This document shows positions 27,610 through 37,400 of a DNA stretch of 64,000 nucleotides, piece after piece (the stretch's first letter is position 1; every line of letters begins with the position of its first letter). Location: assembly GCA_930986645.1 (NCBI GenBank), contig CAKNJS010000005.1, positions 43,617 to 107,616 of the forward strand, given 5' to 3'. This DNA is from an uncultured Lachnoclostridium sp. Its GTDB lineage: Bacteria > Bacillota > Clostridia > Lachnospirales > Lachnospiraceae. The position numbers and the translations under genes were made by a program. The notes under the pieces were generated by a model. It saw nothing but the letters and a program-made list of their open reading frames with translations. It was not told the origin of the DNA and searched no databases.

Positions 27610-28962
27610 ATGGAAAAAGACAGCAGATTAGATGCAGAACAGATGAGTGTTCTGCTTGAAAAACATGATTTTAAACAATTGAAAGAAGAACTGGAATCCA
27701 TGCATCCCGTTGATATTGTAGATGCTTTCGAGGAGCTGGACAAAAAACAGAGGACACTTGTATTCCGCCTGCTGGCGAAGGAAGAGGCTGCGGAAGTGTT
27801 TACAGATATGAACAGCGATATGCGCGAGGATCTGATTAATGCACTGACGGATTCTGAGCTGGAAGAAGTCATGGACGAAATGTATGTCGACGATACAGTG
27901 GATGTTCTTGAAGAGATGCCCGCCAATGTAGTGGACCGCCTCCTGATGGTCACGGATGAAGATACGAGACAGAAGATCAATGCTCTTCTGCAGTATCCCG
28001 AGGACAGCGCGGGCAGTATTATGAATATCGAGTATATCAGCCTGCGCAAAGAGATGACCGTGGCGGATGCGATCCTGAAGATCCGTCAGGTAGGCATTAA
28101 CAAAGAGACAATCTATACCTGCTATGTCACTGAGAAGAAGAAGCTGATCGGCATGGTGGATGTGAAAGATCTTTTGACCGCAGGTGAGTCCCGCAGGATT
28201 GAAGAGATTATGGATGAGAATGTACTCTATGCGAGAACGCTGGATGATCAGGAACATGTGGCAAATATGATCAACAAATATGGTCTTGTAGCGATTCCGA
28301 TCATAGATCATGAAGACTGTCTTGTTGGAATCGTTACGGTTGATGACGCTATGCTTGTCCTGCAGGATGAGACGACAGAAGATATCAGCATCATGGCTGG
28401 TGTCAGTCCGAATGAGGACTCTTATTTCGAGACTTCTGTATTCAGACAGGCGAAAAACCGTACTCCATGGCTGATGCTGATGATGCTTTCCGCGACAGTT
28501 ACGGGGGAAATTCTGGGATATTATGAAAATGCCATGGCGGTGATGCCGGTTCTTATCACGTTTATTCCGATGCTTATGGGGACGGGAGGAAACTGCGGCT
28601 CCCAGAGCTCCACGCTTATGATCCGCGGTCTCGCAGTGGGAGAAATAGAGTTCAGGGATATTTTTAGAGTTATTTTCAAAGAGATAAGGGTGGCGCTGAT
28701 CGTCGGGACGCTTCTGGCTGCAGTGAACGGGATCCGCATCTGTCTGATGTATGACTGGAATGTAAAGCTTGCATCTGCTCTGGGCATTACTATGATCGCG
28801 GTTGTGATTATGGCAAAATGTATTGGATGTGTTCTTCCGCTTGCCGCAAAAAAGATCGGACTGGATCCTGCAATTATGGCAGCACCGCTGATCACAACCA
28901 TACTGGATACGTGTACGATCCTTGTATATTTCAATATTGTGACCGCATTCTTCCGATTATAA
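27610..28962 (+). CDS. mgtE: Magnesium transporter MgtE
   Basis: MgtE is a dimeric, gated Mg2+ channel. The 450-residue protein has the cytoplasmic N-domain of superhelical repeats (residues about 1-130, with MHPVDIVDAFEELD), two CBS domains (about 131-255, including EDSAGSIMNIEYISL) that sense Mg2+, a connecting helix, and five transmembrane helices in the C-terminal 170 residues. The pore helix signature PVLITFIPMLMGTGGNCGSQSSTLMIRGLA is clear in overlapping short pieces. ATG27610 is used because of AAGGGTGAT just upstream; the longer open frame overlaps the tmcAL start region. Magnesium would close the channel through the N and CBS domains, according to the known family mechanism. Confidence 0.95.
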   Translation: MEKDSRLDAEQMSVLLEKHDFKQLKEELESMHPVDIVDAFEELDKKQRTLVFRLLAKEEAAEVFTDMNSDMREDLINALTDSELEEVMDEMYVDDTVDVLEEMPANVVDRLLMVTDEDTRQKINALLQYPEDSAGSIMNIEYISLRKEMTVADAILKIRQVGINKETIYTCYVTEKKKLIGMVDVKDLLTAGESRRIEEIMDENVLYARTLDDQEHVANMINKYGLVAIPIIDHEDCLVGIVTVDDAMLVLQDETTEDISIMAGVSPNEDSYFETSVFRQAKNRTPWLMLMMLSATVTGEILGYYENAMAVMPVLITFIPMLMGTGGNCGSQSSTLMIRGLAVGEIEFRDIFRVIFKEIRVALIVGTLLAAVNGIRICLMYDWNVKLASALGITMIAVVIMAKCIGCVLPLAAKKIGLDPAIMAAPLITTILDTCTILVYFNIVTAFFRL

Positions 28963-29121
28963 AAGGAACTTCCGGGACAGAAGCAGAACAGGGAAAAGTA
29001 TAAATACGTGTAAAACAGCAAGATCGTTATTTTTGTAACAATACAATAAAAGAAAGAGATGCACAAGGAATATTGTACTCAAAAATGCACATAAAATGCC
29101 GATAAAATACGAAGGAATCCC

Positions 29122-29150
29122 TTGTATACAAAATTAATTTGCTTTATAAT
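29122..29150 (+). promoter_or_regulatory. pta promoter with TTGTATACAA palindrome over the -35
   Basis: TTGTAT (29122-29127) and TATAAT (29145-29150) are 17 bases apart. The -35 is part of the perfect 10-bp palindrome TTGTATACAA (29122-29131), which matches the operator-like site of the citrate synthase operon at 22608-22617. Confidence 0.65.
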
Positions 29151-29189
29151 AAATCTATGTGATTAAAAATGAAAGGTGGCACATTAAAT

Positions 29190-30185
29190 ATGGGATTTAT
29201 TGATGAAATCAAGGCAAGGGCAAAAGCAGATATAAAGACGATCGTCCTGCCTGAGACAGAGGACGAAAGAACTTATAAAGCTGCTGAGACAGTTTTAAAA
29301 GAGGGGATCGCAAACCTGATCCTTGTCGGCAGCAAAGAAGAGATTGAGAAAAACAAAGGTACATATGATATTTCAGGTGCAGCGATCGTAGATCCGGCAA
29401 CGAATGATAAGACAGAGGCTTATATTGCGAAGCTGGTAGAGCTCAGACAGAAAAAGGGCATGACAGAAGAGCAGGCAAGAGAGCTTCTTCTGAACAACTA
29501 TCTGTACTATGGTGTTATGATGGTGAAAATGGGAGATGCAGACGGTATGGTATCCGGAGCATGCCATTCTACAGCAGATACACTGCGCCCGTGCCTTCAG
29601 ATTCTGAAGACAAAGCCGGGAACAAAGCTTGTATCCGCTTTCTTCCTTATGGTAGTACCTGACTGTGATATGGGTGACAACGGAACATTCATTTTCGGTG
29701 ATGCGGGGCTTGAGCAGAATCCGGATCCGGAGAAGCTTGCAAATATTGCAATTTCTTCCGCTGAATCATTCCGCACGCTGACCGGACATGAGCCGATCGT
29801 TGCTATGCTTTCCCATTCGACTAAGGGAAGTGCAAAGCATCCTGATGTGGACAAAGTCGTAGAAGCTACAAAGATTGCCAAGGAACTTGCTCCGGAGCTG
29901 AAACTGGACGGAGAACTTCAGCTTGATGCGGCTATCGTGCCGGAAGTCGGAGCTTCCAAAGCACCGGGCAGTCCGGTTGCAGGACATGCCAACGTACTGA
30001 TCTTCCCGGATCTGGATGCGGGAAATATCGGTTACAAGCTGGTACAGAGACTCGGAAAGGCAGAAGCTTACGGACCGCTTACACAGGGAATTGCAGCTCC
30101 GGTCAACGATCTGTCAAGAGGATGCAGTGCAGAAGATATCGTAGGTGTCGTTGCGATCACATCTGTTCAGGCGCAGGCGCAGTAA
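29190..30185 (+). CDS. pta: Phosphate acetyltransferase
   Basis: Pta converts acetyl-CoA and phosphate to acetyl phosphate, the first step of acetate fermentation. The 331-residue protein is the short clostridial form consisting only of the PTA_PTB domain, without the N-terminal DRTGG regions of enterobacterial Pta. Motifs include TIVLPETEDERTYKAA, GDADGMVSGACHSTADTLRP and FPDLDAGNIGYKLVQRL. AAAGGTGG about ten bases upstream supports ATG29190 over an earlier in-frame ATG. ackA follows after about 90 bases, forming the usual pair. A palindrome on its promoter suggests control by the upstream GntR regulator. Confidence 0.96.
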   Translation: MGFIDEIKARAKADIKTIVLPETEDERTYKAAETVLKEGIANLILVGSKEEIEKNKGTYDISGAAIVDPATNDKTEAYIAKLVELRQKKGMTEEQARELLLNNYLYYGVMMVKMGDADGMVSGACHSTADTLRPCLQILKTKPGTKLVSAFFLMVVPDCDMGDNGTFIFGDAGLEQNPDPEKLANIAISSAESFRTLTGHEPIVAMLSHSTKGSAKHPDVDKVVEATKIAKELAPELKLDGELQLDAAIVPEVGASKAPGSPVAGHANVLIFPDLDAGNIGYKLVQRLGKAEAYGPLTQGIAAPVNDLSRGCSAEDIVGVVAITSVQAQAQ

Positions 30186-30276
30186 AACAGGATAAGCCGC
30201 CGGCGGGCGGATGAGGTGAATTCAGTATTGCCCCGGATGTATCCGGTGGAAATATAAGTTGTTTGGAGGAAAGAAT

Positions 30277-31473
30277 ATGAATGTATTAGTAATCAACTGT
30301 GGAAGCTCTTCTTTGAAATTCCAGCTCATTAACGCGGAGTCAGAAGAAGTACTGGCAAAGGGAATCTGTGAGAGAATCGGAATTGACGGAAAACTGACTT
30401 ACCAGCCGGAAGGCGGCGAGAAAGAAAAGTCTGATAAACCGATGCCGACACATACAGAGGCAATCCAGTTCGTCATCGAGGCGCTGACAAATCCGGAGAC
30501 AGGTGTTGTCAAGAGTCTTGACGAGATTGGTGCAGTAGGACACCGTATGGTGCACGGCGGCGAGAAGTTCTCTTCATCTGTTGTGATCACGGATGAGGTG
30601 AAAAAAGCTGTTGCAGAGTGCAATGATCTGGCACCGCTTCACAATCCGGCAAACCTGATCGGAGTTGAGGCATGTGAAAAACTGATGCCGAATACACCGA
30701 TGGTCGGAGTATTTGATACAGCTTTCCACCAGACAATGCCGGAAAAGGCTTATATGTACGGACTTCCGTATGAGTACTATGAGAAATATAAAGTAAGACG
30801 CTACGGCTTCCACGGGACAAGCCACAGCTTTGTTTCCAAGAGAGCGGCTGAAGTGATGGGAAGACCGTACGAAGACCTTAAGACGATCGTGTGCCACCTT
30901 GGAAACGGATCCAGCGTAACAGCTGTTATGAACGGCAAGTCTGTCGACACATCCATGGGACTGACACCGCTTGAAGGTGTTGTAATGGGAACACGTTCCG
31001 GAAGCATTGATCCTGCGATCATGGAGTTCATTGCTCAGAAAGAAAATCTTGATATCGAGGGCGTAATGGAAGTCCTGAATAAAAAATCAGGTGTGTTCGG
31101 ACTTTCCGGCGGACTTTCCAGTGATTTCCGTGATCTTACAGACGCGATGAATGCAGGTGACAAGAAAGCAAAGATCGCTATGGATGTATTCTCCTACAGC
31201 GTGGCAAAATATATCGGTGCATACGCAGCTGCCATGAACGGTGTGGACTGCATCGCATTCACAGCCGGAATCGGTGAGAATGATGATTATGTGCGCGAGC
31301 AGGTGTGCAGCTATCTCGGTTACCTCGGCGTTGATTTTGATAAGGAAATCAACACAGGTTTAAGAGGAACTGAGAAAGAGCTTACAAAACCGGGCTCAAA
31401 GGTAAGAGTCTTTGTAATCCCGACAAATGAGGAGCTGGCGATCGCAAGAGAGACACTGGCACTTGTAAAATAA
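30277..31473 (+). CDS. ackA: Acetate kinase
   Basis: AckA transfers phosphate from acetyl phosphate to ADP, giving ATP and acetate. The 398-residue protein opens with MNVLVINCGSSSLKFQL, and has VGHRMVHGGEKF, the catalytic RYGFHGTSHSFVS, the ATP-binding CHLGNGSSV and the FTAGIGEND motif of the ASKHA fold. GGAGG precedes ATG30277. It is the second gene of pta-ackA and is followed by a symmetrical terminator hairpin. Substrate-level phosphorylation by this pair is a main energy source in fermenting Clostridia, as known for the family. Confidence 0.98.
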   Translation: MNVLVINCGSSSLKFQLINAESEEVLAKGICERIGIDGKLTYQPEGGEKEKSDKPMPTHTEAIQFVIEALTNPETGVVKSLDEIGAVGHRMVHGGEKFSSSVVITDEVKKAVAECNDLAPLHNPANLIGVEACEKLMPNTPMVGVFDTAFHQTMPEKAYMYGLPYEYYEKYKVRRYGFHGTSHSFVSKRAAEVMGRPYEDLKTIVCHLGNGSSVTAVMNGKSVDTSMGLTPLEGVVMGTRSGSIDPAIMEFIAQKENLDIEGVMEVLNKKSGVFGLSGGLSSDFRDLTDAMNAGDKKAKIAMDVFSYSVAKYIGAYAAAMNGVDCIAFTAGIGENDDYVREQVCSYLGYLGVDFDKEINTGLRGTEKELTKPGSKVRVFVIPTNEELAIARETLALVK

Positions 31474-31495
31474 ACCGTATTTTGACCGGTATATA

Positions 31496-31519
31496 AAGAG
31501 AGGGGAGTTCCCCTCTCTT
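31496..31519 (+). terminator. Hairpin after ackA
   Basis: AAGAGAGGGGA pairs with TCCCCTCTCTT around a two-base loop; the T-tract after it is weak. Confidence 0.65.
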
Positions 31520-31548
31520 ATTCTGTGGAGAAATGTGTTATTTTCTGG

Positions 31549-31576
31549 TTGACAAACACATTTTCCGTGATATAAT
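31549..31576 (+). promoter_or_regulatory. Promoter of the DUF177-rpmF unit
   Basis: TTGACA (31549-31554) and TATAAT (31571-31576) are 16 bases apart. Confidence 0.75.
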
Positions 31577-31604
31577 GATTTAGGTGTGAATAGGAGATAT
31601 AACT

Positions 31605-32132
31605 ATGTTAATTAACCTATCAGACGTTTTGTCAGACCAGCATAAGACAGTGGATGAGACTGTGCCGCTCACGATGGATAAGATCTGTCTGCAGTCCGGA
31701 GAGTATCCGGTCGTAAGCAGTGAGCCGGTTCACGTCCGGGCAGAGCACATCAAAGGAAAGGAACTTCTTATCAATGCCGATACGGCACTGACGGTTCTGA
31801 TTCCCTGTGACCGATGTCTGGAAGAGGTCAGATATGATTTTGTACTGAATTGTACGAGACATGTTGACTTAGGTCTCTCCGACGCAGAACTGACAGAGGA
31901 GCTGGATGAATCAAATTTCATTGACGGATATCATCTTGACGTGGACAAATTACTCTTTCATGAGATTTTGTCAGACTGGCCTGAAAAAGTGCTCTGCAGG
32001 GAAGACTGTAAAGGCCTGTGCAGAGTTTGCGGCCGGAATCTGAATACGGGGTCCTGCGGCTGTGAAGATCCGGGACTTGATCCTAGAATGTCAGTTGTCC
32101 GTGACTTATTTAAGAATTTTAAGGAGGTGTAA
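31605..32132 (+). CDS. DUF177 (YceD-type) protein upstream of rpmF
   Basis: The 175-residue protein belongs to DUF177, known as YceD in E. coli and linked by family studies to 23S rRNA or large ribosomal subunit accumulation. The core TVLIPCDRCLEEVRYDF carries the family cysteine pair, and the C-terminus has four further cysteines in CREDCKGLCRVCGRNLNTGSCGC, a probable zinc ribbon. The position directly before rpmF is nearly universal for this family and is strong supporting evidence. It ends in an AAGGAGGTG that serves as the ribosome site for rpmF three bases later. The exact molecular function is not established. Confidence 0.9.
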   Translation: MLINLSDVLSDQHKTVDETVPLTMDKICLQSGEYPVVSSEPVHVRAEHIKGKELLINADTALTVLIPCDRCLEEVRYDFVLNCTRHVDLGLSDAELTEELDESNFIDGYHLDVDKLLFHEILSDWPEKVLCREDCKGLCRVCGRNLNTGSCGCEDPGLDPRMSVVRDLFKNFKEV

Positions 32133-32135
32133 CCT

Positions 32136-32315
32136 ATGTCAATCTGTCCAAAGAATAAATCTTCAAAGGCAAGAAGAGACAAGAGAAGAGCAAACTGGAA
32201 GATGAGTGCTCCGAATCTTGTAAAATGCAGCAAATGCGGTGAACTGATGATGCCGCATCGTGTATGCAAGGCGTGCGGCGCATATAATAAGCGTGAGATT
32301 ATCTCTGTTGATTAA
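32136..32315 (+). CDS. rpmF: 50S ribosomal protein L32
   Basis: This 59-residue protein is ribosomal protein bL32. It begins MSICPKNKSSKARRDKRRA, rich in basic residues for rRNA contact, followed by NWKMSAPNLVKCSKCGEL and a second pair in RVCKACGAYNKREI. The four cysteines (two CxxC pairs) make it the zinc-binding form, C+, rather than the zinc-independent paralogue used under zinc shortage. AAGGAGGTG lies ten bases before ATG32136. It is co-transcribed with the DUF177 gene and closed by a terminator before plsX. Confidence 0.97.
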   Translation: MSICPKNKSSKARRDKRRANWKMSAPNLVKCSKCGELMMPHRVCKACGAYNKREIISVD

Positions 32316-32330
32316 TCGAAAGCACATATA

Positions 32331-32367
32331 AAAGACGTAAAAACTTTTTGTTTTGCGTCTTTTTTTT
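32331..32367 (+). terminator. Terminator of rpmF
   Basis: AAAGACGTAAAA (32331-32342) pairs with TTTTGCGTCTTT (32351-32362) followed by a T run. The run abuts the plsX -35 box. Confidence 0.85.
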
Positions 32368-32368
32368 G

Positions 32369-32397
32369 TTGATTTTTATAATGTTTTCCAGTAGAAT
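32369..32397 (+). promoter_or_regulatory. Promoter of plsX-acpP
   Basis: TTGATT (32369-32374) and TAGAAT (32392-32397) are 17 bases apart. Confidence 0.5.
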
Positions 32398-32425
32398 GAT
32401 TTCAGTAGTGTTAGGAGGAGAGAAA

Positions 32426-33457
32426 ATGTCTGAGATTACAAGAGTTGCACTCGATGCAATGGGCGGAGATAATGCGCCTGTCGAGATTGTAAAGGGTGCG
32501 GTTGAGGCAGTGCAGAAGAGAAAAGACATTCAGATTCTGCTGACAGGACAGGAAGGCGTCATTAGAAATGAGCTGGCAAAATATACCTATCCTGAAGATC
32601 AGATCAGGATCGTCAATGCCACAGAGATAATTGAGACCGCAGAGCCGCCGGTGAAAGCAATACGGGGCAAGAAAGATTCTTCTATAGTGGTTGCGATGAA
32701 GCTGGTTAAGAACGGAGAGGCAGATGCGTTTGTCTCAGCCGGAAGCACAGGAGCTGTACTCGTAGGAGGGCAGGTGCTTGTCGGCAGGATCAAGGGAGTG
32801 GAGAGACCTCCCCTCGCACCTCTTTTTCCGACACTGACAGGAGTGTCGCTCCTGATTGACTGCGGCGCGAATGTGGATGCCCGTCCGTCTCATCTTGTAC
32901 AGTTTGCCAAGATGGGATCCATCTATATGGAAAGCGTGATGGGGAAGAAGAATCCTACCGTCGGCATCGTTAACATCGGTGCAGAGGAAGAGAAGGGAAA
33001 TGCTTTGGTAAAAGAGACATTCCCGCTCTTGAAAGCCTGCAAAGATATCAATTTTGTCGGCAGTGTTGAGGCGAGGGAGATTCCGTACGGCAAGGTAGAC
33101 GTAATTGTATGCGAAGCATTTGTCGGAAATGTGATCCTGAAGCTTTACGAGGGGGTAGGCGGTGCCCTGATCAAGAAGGTGAAGGAAGGCATGATGTCCA
33201 GCCTTCGCAGCAAGATTGGCGCGCTTCTTGTAAAACCGGCGCTGAAAGCCACACTGAAAGACTTTGATGCCAGCGAGTACGGCGGAGCTCCGCTGCTGGG
33301 ATTAAAAGGACTCGTAGTCAAGACACATGGAAGTTCTACTTCCACAGAAGTATGTAATTCCATTATCCAGTGCGTCACATTTAAAGAGCAGAAGATCAAT
33401 GAGAAGATAAAAGCAGCTATTCAGGAGACGCAGGAAGAAAACAAAGAGAGCGAATAG
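32426..33457 (+). CDS. plsX: Phosphate acyltransferase PlsX
   Basis: PlsX makes acyl phosphate from acyl-ACP, the substrate of PlsY in phosphatidic acid synthesis. The 343-residue protein has the N-terminal VALDAMGGDNAPVEIVKGA motif, SAGSTGAVLVGG near residue 98, and the C-terminal GVVGGA-like turn and KGLVVKTHGSS. It is a peripheral, cytoplasmic enzyme. GGAGGAG sets ATG32426. The partner acpP follows after 18 bases; plsY and gpsA, which complete the route to lysophosphatidic acid, lie in a second cluster at 44933-46610. Confidence 0.97.
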   Translation: MSEITRVALDAMGGDNAPVEIVKGAVEAVQKRKDIQILLTGQEGVIRNELAKYTYPEDQIRIVNATEIIETAEPPVKAIRGKKDSSIVVAMKLVKNGEADAFVSAGSTGAVLVGGQVLVGRIKGVERPPLAPLFPTLTGVSLLIDCGANVDARPSHLVQFAKMGSIYMESVMGKKNPTVGIVNIGAEEEKGNALVKETFPLLKACKDINFVGSVEAREIPYGKVDVIVCEAFVGNVILKLYEGVGGALIKKVKEGMMSSLRSKIGALLVKPALKATLKDFDASEYGGAPLLGLKGLVVKTHGSSTSTEVCNSIIQCVTFKEQKINEKIKAAIQETQEENKESE

Positions 33458-33475
33458 GGTAAGGAGGATTTGATT

Positions 33476-33706
33476 ATGGAATTTGAAAAACTTCAGGACA
33501 TTATTGCGGATGTTCTCAATGTTCAGAAAGAGGAGATTAAGCCGGAGACAACGTTTGTGGATGACCTCGGCGCAGATTCCCTCGACATTTTCCAGATTAT
33601 TATGGGGATTGAAGAGGAGTTTGATATTGAGATCGACAACGACGAGGCTGAGAAGATCGTAACCGTACAGGATGCGGTAGATCAGATCAAAAAAGCAGTA
33701 GAGTAA
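33476..33706 (+). CDS. acpP: Acyl carrier protein
   Basis: The 76-residue acidic protein is ACP, which carries acyl chains on a phosphopantetheine arm during fatty acid synthesis. The attachment serine lies in the DLGADSLDIFQIIM motif (Ser near residue 36), where most family members have DSLD-x-VELVM; the phenylalanine and glutamine in DIFQ are a small departure. Four short helices are predicted. ATG33476 follows AAGGAGG. It sits between plsX and rnc, as in most Firmicutes, where fab genes are elsewhere. A strong terminator follows. Confidence 0.97.
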   Translation: MEFEKLQDIIADVLNVQKEEIKPETTFVDDLGADSLDIFQIIMGIEEEFDIEIDNDEAEKIVTVQDAVDQIKKAVE

Positions 33707-33730
33707 AGAAATAAATCTGCATTCTGTAAC

Positions 33731-33759
33731 GAAAAAGCCCCTGAGGGCTTTTTCGTTTT
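33731..33759 (+). terminator. Terminator of plsX-acpP
   Basis: GAAAAAGCCC and GGGCTTTTTC form a 10-bp stem with a CTGA loop followed by T-rich sequence. Confidence 0.9.
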
Positions 33760-33782
33760 CATAATGGGAAAAAGTGAGAGAT

Positions 33783-34472
33783 ATGGATACAAAGTTAAAG
33801 GAATTAGAAAAGAAGATTAATTATACATTTAAAGATTTTACACTGCTTAAACAGGCGATGATGCACAGCTCTTATACAAATGAAAAGCATCTGCCGAAAT
33901 ACCGGTGCAACGAGAGACTGGAATTTCTCGGAGATGCGGTACTCGAACTGGTTTCCAGCGAATTTCTCTTTAAAGAGTCACCCCATACACCGGAGGGCGA
34001 ACTGACCAAGACGAGAGCCAGCATGGTGTGCGAGCCCTCACTGGCATTATGTGCGAGAGATATCGGTCTGGGCGGATATCTGCTCCTCGGGAAAGGCGAG
34101 GAGGCAACAGGCGGCAGGATGCGGGATTCTGTAACTTCTGATGCGATGGAAGCGCTGATCGGCGCTGTCTATCTGGACGGTGGTTTTACTAGTGCAAAAG
34201 AGTTTATCCACAGATTTGTCCTGACAGATCTGGAAGACAAAAAACTCTTTTATGATAGTAAAACTATCCTTCAGGAGATGGTACAGGCACAAAAAGGCGG
34301 AGAGATCCGGTATCATCTGACCGGCGAGGAGGGACCAGATCACAACAAGTCTTTCTGTGTGGAGGTTATGATCGGAGAAGCAGTATACGGAGAAGGCCGC
34401 GGACGGACTAAAAAAGCCGCCGAGCAGCAGGCCGCATACAGAGCGATCCTGAAGCTGAGAAAACAGGAATAA
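33783..34472 (+). CDS. rnc: Ribonuclease III
   Basis: RNase III cleaves double-stranded RNA in rRNA maturation and regulation. The 229-residue protein has the catalytic signature ERLEFLGDAVLELVSSEFLF near residues 40-60, acidic residues of the second cluster in SDAMEALIGAVYLDGG, and a C-terminal double-stranded RNA-binding domain (about 155-229, ending GRGRTKKAAEQQAAYRAIL). ATG33783 is used; a GTG at 33774 is an alternative because the ribosome site (GTGAGAG) is weak. It begins after the acpP terminator, yet no strong promoter is evident before it, so some read-through may feed rnc-smc-ftsY. Confidence 0.96.
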   Translation: MDTKLKELEKKINYTFKDFTLLKQAMMHSSYTNEKHLPKYRCNERLEFLGDAVLELVSSEFLFKESPHTPEGELTKTRASMVCEPSLALCARDIGLGGYLLLGKGEEATGGRMRDSVTSDAMEALIGAVYLDGGFTSAKEFIHRFVLTDLEDKKLFYDSKTILQEMVQAQKGGEIRYHLTGEEGPDHNKSFCVEVMIGEAVYGEGRGRTKKAAEQQAAYRAILKLRKQE

Positions 34473-34484
34473 AGCAGGTGTTAT

Positions 34485-37400
34485 ATGTATTTAAAGAACA
34501 TAGAGGTACAGGGATTTAAATCCTTTGCAAACAAGATAAAATTTGATTTCCACAATGGCATCACAGGCATAGTGGGACCAAACGGAAGCGGCAAGAGCAA
34601 TGTAGCGGATGCCGTCCGGTGGGTATTGGGAGAACAGAGGGTCAAGCAGCTAAGAGGCGGCACCATGCAGGACGTTATTTTCTCGGGAACGGAGAACAGG
34701 AAGCCGCTCAGCTACGCTTCGGTTGCGATCACATTGGATAATTCGGACCACAAACTGCCTGTAGATTATGAGGAAGTCACTGTGACCCGTAAGCTGTACC
34801 GTTCCGGTGAAAGCGAGTATATGATCAATGGAACTTCATGCAGGCTGAAAGATATCAATGAAATGTTCTATGATACCGGAATCGGCAAAGAGGGATATTC
34901 TATTATCGGACAGGGACAGATCGATAAAATCTTAAGCGGAAAACCGGAAGAACGCAGAGAACTTTTCGATGAAGCGGCAGGAATTGTCAAGTTTAAGCGC
35001 CGGAAAAATCTGTCCCTTAAAAAACTGGAAGAGGAACGGCTGAATCTGACCCGCGTCAATGATATTCTATCAGAGTTGGAAAAGCAGCTCGGGCCGCTGG
35101 AAAAGCAGTCGGAGACGGCAAGGCAGTATTTAAAGAAAAAAGAAGAGCTTAAGACCTACGATATCAATATGTTCCTGCTGGAAGAAGAGCGCTTGAGGGA
35201 GCGCATCAAAGAGCTTGAGGAAAAGTACGGGACCGCGTCCTCGGAGATGGAAGAATCAAACGAACGCTATGATAAAATGAAAGCAGAGTATGAAGCCATC
35301 GAGGAGGAAGTCGAAGGGATTGATCTGGCTGTTGAGACAGCAAAAAATCAGCTCAATGAGACAAATCTTCTCAGGCAGCAGCTAGAGGGGCAGATCAATG
35401 TACTGAAAGAGCAGATCAATACAGCGCGGATGAACGACGAGCATTATGACAACAGAGCGAACACGATCCGCGTGGAGATTGAGACAAGACAGGAACAGCA
35501 GGATTCTCTGGACAAAGAGAAAGCAGAAATAAAAGAAAAGCTGGAAGAGGCGCTTGCTCAGGATAACGGGGCGCGTCAGGGGCTTATTGAAGTGCAGACC
35601 CGGATTGCGGAGCACACTGCCCTGATCGAGGAGAAGAAGCAGGAGATCATGGATCTTCTCGGAAACCGGGCATCTACTCAGGCAAAGATTCAGCACTATG
35701 ATACGACAAAAGATCAGATATCTGTGCGTAAGTCAGAACTTGCCCGCGGTATGCTGGAAATATCGCAAGAAGGTGAGCGCCTCGGCCAGCGGCTCAAAGA
35801 GTATGAAGAAGAGCTGGAAAAGGTACAGGAGACAATCCACGGATATAACAGCCGGATATCGGAGAATGAAAAGAAGATCGAACAGCTTCAGGGAGAGTTG
35901 AATGACCAGCAGGAAAAACTGCGGGTCGGACAGACGGCATATCACAGAGAATCGTCACGTCTGGAATCTCTCAAAAATATTACCGAGAGATACGACGGAT
36001 ACGGCACCAGCATACGGAAAGTTATGGCGAACAAAGACCGCGAGAAAGGTCTTATCGGTGTTGTGGCAGATATTATCAAAGTGGACAAAGAGTATGAGAT
36101 CGCCATTGAGACAGCTCTGGGAGGAAGCATCCAGAATATCGTTACAGATAATGAAGATACGGCAAAACGGATGATCGGCTTTCTGAAAAAGAATAAATTC
36201 GGACGTGCGACTTTTCTGCCGCTTACAAGTATGCACGGCAGCGGCGGGATCCGGAATCCGGAAGCGTTAAAAGAACCGGGGGTGATCGGGCTTGCCAATA
36301 CGCTTGTCCATGTAGAAAACCGGTTTACAGGGCTTGCTGACCAGCTTCTGGGCAGGACGATCGTGGTCAGAACCATCGATGACGGAATTGCCATTGCGAG
36401 AAAGTACCGTCAGTCGCTCCGGCTTGTTACGCTGGAAGGAGAGCTGATCAATCCGGGAGGCTCCATGACAGGCGGTGCGTTCAAGAACACAAGTAATCTG
36501 CTGAGCCGGCGGCGTGAAATTGAAGAATTTGAAAAGACTGTTGCAATGCTTAAAGCAGACATGGATGCCATGGAGAAGAAGGTAAGCGGGACAAAAGCAG
36601 CACGTGCAGCCTGCTATAATACAATCGATGAGATCCAGAAGGAACTGCGCCGCGCATCAGTCCTTGAAAATACAGAAAAAATGAATGTAGAACAGACCAG
36701 AGTGCGGCAGAGAGAGGCAAAGGAGCGCTATGACCGGTTCCGCAGCGAGCAGATAAATCTGGAAAGACAGCTGCAGACCATTGCAGAGAATGAAGAGTCG
36801 ATCCAGATGGAGCTGGAAACATCCCGCAGTATGGAACAGGAACTTTCTGAAACTGTTGAAACGCTTCAGAAAGAGCTGGAACAGCAAAGAGAAGATGAAA
36901 GCGCCAGACTGAAACTCTCAGAGAAGGTACATCTTTCCCTCGCTGCTCTGGAACAGCAGAACGCATTTATTGAAGAAAATATTACACGTATCGGTGAAGA
37001 GACAGAGAAGTTCGAGGCAGAGTTAAAGGAACTTGACCGGAACAAGGACAATGCTTCTGAAGAGATTCGTGAAAAAGAAGAAGAAATCAGCGGTCTGCGC
37101 AGTACAATCGAGGATTCTAAAGAACTCTGCAGCGAGATTGAAAAAGAAATTAAAGAGCAGAGCGAAAAGAGAGAGGATCTGAACAGAAAGCATAAGGACT
37201 TCTTGAAAAAGAGGGAAGATCTTGCCAAGCATATATCCTCCCTTGATAAAGAATGCTTCCGTCTGAACAGCCAGAAAGAATCCTATGAGGCTTCCTCGGA
37301 AAAACAGATGAATTATATGTGGGAAGAATACGAGATCACATATAACCATGCCATGGAGCTTCGCAATCCGAATCTCACGGATCTTGCCTATATGAAGCGG

